DNA of 6,269 nt from Nitrospirota bacterium (GTDB lineage: Bacteria; Nitrospinota_A; UBA7883; JACRGQ01): contig JAJRYM010000106.1 of NCBI GenBank assembly GCA_024275775.1, positions 1 to 6,269 of the forward strand, in the 5' to 3' direction. This document shows positions 5,230-6,269 of this stretch, one piece after another; the stretch's first letter is position 1; every line of letters starts with the position of its first letter. The position numbers and the translations under genes are program-made. The notes beneath the pieces are model-generated. The model did not search any database. It was not told the origin of the DNA and was given only the letters and a program-made list of their open reading frames with translations.

Positions 5230-6087
5230 GCTATTTTATCGTACGAGGTAGTAAGGGTTTTCACCCGCAACGGCAAGAACGGCAACGGGCTGGCCGTCTT
5301 CCCCGACGGTGCGGGACTGTCGCCGGATACGATGCTTAAAATAGCCGCCCGGCTCGGCTTTTCCGAAACGTCGTTCGTGCTGGAGTCGGCCGGAAACGGT
5401 GATTACCGCGTGCGCTTCTTCACCCCGGAAAAGGAACTGCCGTTCGCGGGGCATCCGTCCATCGGCAGTCTGTTCGCGCTATCAAGAATCGGCAAGGTTA
5501 AACGGAAGCGGAATTTTACGCAGGAAATCGGACAGCGACTAGTGCGTCTTCGACTTGAAAAAGACGGAGCGATATTCATGAAACAGGGCACACCGGAATT
5601 CGGCCGAAAAGTTCTGCCGGAAACGGCGGCCGAAATACTTGGTTTGCGCATGAAAGATATCGGAGGAGAGCCTGCGGTGGTATCTACCGGCCTGCCGCAT
5701 ATAATCATCCCGCTTACGTCTTATTCAGCGTTGAAACGGGCTAAAATCACGGCGCCGGTTTACATGGAAGCGATAGAATTTGCTAAAGCGGAAGCAGTAC
5801 TGCCGTATGCCGTTTTTCGAGGCCGGGTGCGGTGCAGGATGTTCGCGCCCGCGCTCGGCATAACAGAAGACCCCGCCACAGGAAGCGGCGCAGGGCCGCT
5901 TGCCGCCTACATCGCGCGCGGGAGAGGTGACGGCGGAGAGATTGATATCTATCAGGGAACCGCTCCCAACGGCACGTCTCTGCTGAAAACCAAAGTATCT
6001 ATGCGCGGAAGGAAAATTTCCGGCGTGGAAGTTGGCGGATACTGCGTTTCCCTCGAAAGCCGAAAAATCGACCTGTCCAACATTTAG
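5227..6087 (+). CDS. PhzF-family isomerase/epimerase-like protein
   Basis: The 286-residue product belongs to the PhzF family, which shares the two-domain diaminopimelate epimerase fold. The founding member, PhzF, isomerises trans-2,3-dihydro-3-hydroxyanthranilate in phenazine synthesis, but most homologues have unknown substrates and no phenazine genes are seen here. Hallmarks are NGNGLAVF (residues 18-25), the catalytic-type glutamate E47 in SETSFV, GHP at 75-77 with H76 in FAGHPSIG, and DPATGSG at 215-221 with D215. These correspond to E45, H74 and D208 of Pseudomonas PhzF, so the active site looks intact. The GTG at 5227 is the only reasonable start; GAGG at 5221-5224 is just two bases away, which is unusually close. 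It begins 29 bases after the lipoprotein stop, so the two could be co-transcribed, though no functional link is evident. The specific reaction is unknown. Confidence 0.93.
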   Translation: MAILSYEVVRVFTRNGKNGNGLAVFPDGAGLSPDTMLKIAARLGFSETSFVLESAGNGDYRVRFFTPEKELPFAGHPSIGSLFALSRIGKVKRKRNFTQEIGQRLVRLRLEKDGAIFMKQGTPEFGRKVLPETAAEILGLRMKDIGGEPAVVSTGLPHIIIPLTSYSALKRAKITAPVYMEAIEFAKAEAVLPYAVFRGRVRCRMFAPALGITEDPATGSGAGPLAAYIARGRGDGGEIDIYQGTAPNGTSLLKTKVSMRGRKISGVEVGGYCVSLESRKIDLSNI

Positions 6088-6107
6088 AGGATACCGCCGG
6101 CGGGCTG

Positions 6108-6116
6108 TGTTAAAAT
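6108..6116 (+). promoter_or_regulatory. Extended -10 promoter candidate for tRNA-Ser
   Basis: TGT at 6108-6110 followed by TAAAAT at 6111-6116 fits the extended -10 pattern TGnTAnnnT, with five of six matches to TATAAT. No -35 match is visible at the expected distance, which is tolerable for extended -10 promoters. Transcription would start near 6123, about 18 bases before the mature tRNA. The self-complementary CCGCCGGCGG lies just upstream, at 6094-6103. Confidence 0.45.
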
Positions 6117-6140
6117 CCACAATCTGAAAAGTCCCAATGC

Positions 6141-6229
6141 GGAGAGGTGGCCGAGTGGCCGAAGGCGCGCGCCTGCTAAGCGCGTATAGGTAACCCCTAT
6201 CGAGGGTTCGAATCCCTCCCTCTCCGCCA
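6141..6229 (+). tRNA. tRNA-Ser, anticodon GCT
   Basis: An 89-base class II tRNA folds completely. The acceptor stem is GGAGAGG 6141-6147 with CCTCTCC 6219-6225, then discriminator G6226 and an encoded CCA at 6227-6229. The D stem is GCC 6150-6152 with GGC 6164-6166. The anticodon stem is CGCGC 6168-6172 with GCGCG 6180-6184 around the loop CTGCTAA, with anticodon GCT at 6175-6177. The long variable arm (ATAGG/CCTAT, about 6186-6200) is typical of serine tRNAs. The T stem is GAGGG 6202-6206 with CCCTC 6214-6218 around TTCGAAT. It reads AGC and AGU serine codons. It appears to be a single-gene unit between its own promoter and terminator. Confidence 0.97.
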
Positions 6230-6237
6230 TAAAAAAC

Positions 6238-6263
6238 AGCGCCCCGAAAGGGTGCGCTTTTTT
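6238..6263 (+). terminator. Intrinsic terminator after tRNA-Ser
   Basis: GCGCCCC at 6239-6245 pairs with GGG 6250-6252 and GCGC 6254-6257, with T6253 bulged and a GAAA tetraloop (6246-6249). A6238 can pair with T6258. Six T follow at 6258-6263. The stable stem, tetraloop and T-run make this a standard Rho-independent terminator for the tRNA transcript, beginning nine bases after the CCA. Confidence 0.88.
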
Positions 6264-6269
6264 ATGGCC

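Overview
The window reads as an ordinary chromosomal segment of a Gram-negative bacterium with moderate GC. Supported content is six complete protein genes plus one partial gene at the left edge, one tRNA gene, four candidate promoters of differing quality, one clear intrinsic terminator and one structured non-coding block. All genes lie on the plus strand. Lineage is uncertain. A lipobox-bearing small c-type cytochrome, a monomeric isocitrate dehydrogenase and a palindrome-rich intergenic element would fit a deltaproteobacterial, Nitrospirota- or Nitrospinota-like organism, but this is inference only.

Region 1 (1-2102) is a tightly coupled de novo purine operon: the 3' end of purB, then purC, purS and purQ. 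purB and purC abut with no gap, and purC/purS and purS/purQ overlap by four bases (ATGA). PurS and PurQ are two of the three subunits of FGAM synthase. The third, purL, does not follow; isocitrate dehydrogenase does.

Region 2 (2103-4488) holds a 154-base leader and then a full-length monomeric NADP-dependent isocitrate dehydrogenase in which all catalytic and NADP-binding positions I can align from memory are kept. The leader has a TTGAAG-17-TAGAAT promoter with a short palindrome in its spacer, and a downstream 8-bp inverted repeat.

Region 3 (4489-4783) is non-coding. Its first two thirds (about 4501-4677) are packed with inverted repeats, two of which cross rather than nest, and it looks like a dispersed intergenic repeat or structured RNA. 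Its last third carries a full-consensus sigma70-type promoter (TTGACA-16-TATAAT) with a run of eight T in the spacer.

Region 4 (4784-6087) contains a 137-residue lipoprotein with a CXXCH haem motif near the N-terminus, a beta-sandwich-like middle and a CX4CH motif near the C-terminus. Twenty-nine bases later comes a PhzF-family isomerase/epimerase-like protein with a GTG start.

Region 5 (6088-6269) carries tRNA-Ser(GCT) with encoded CCA, an extended -10 promoter in front and an intrinsic terminator behind. I did not find a new multi-gene system. The least explained parts are the 4501-4677 block and the small cytochrome lipoprotein with its unusual second haem site and strong promoter.
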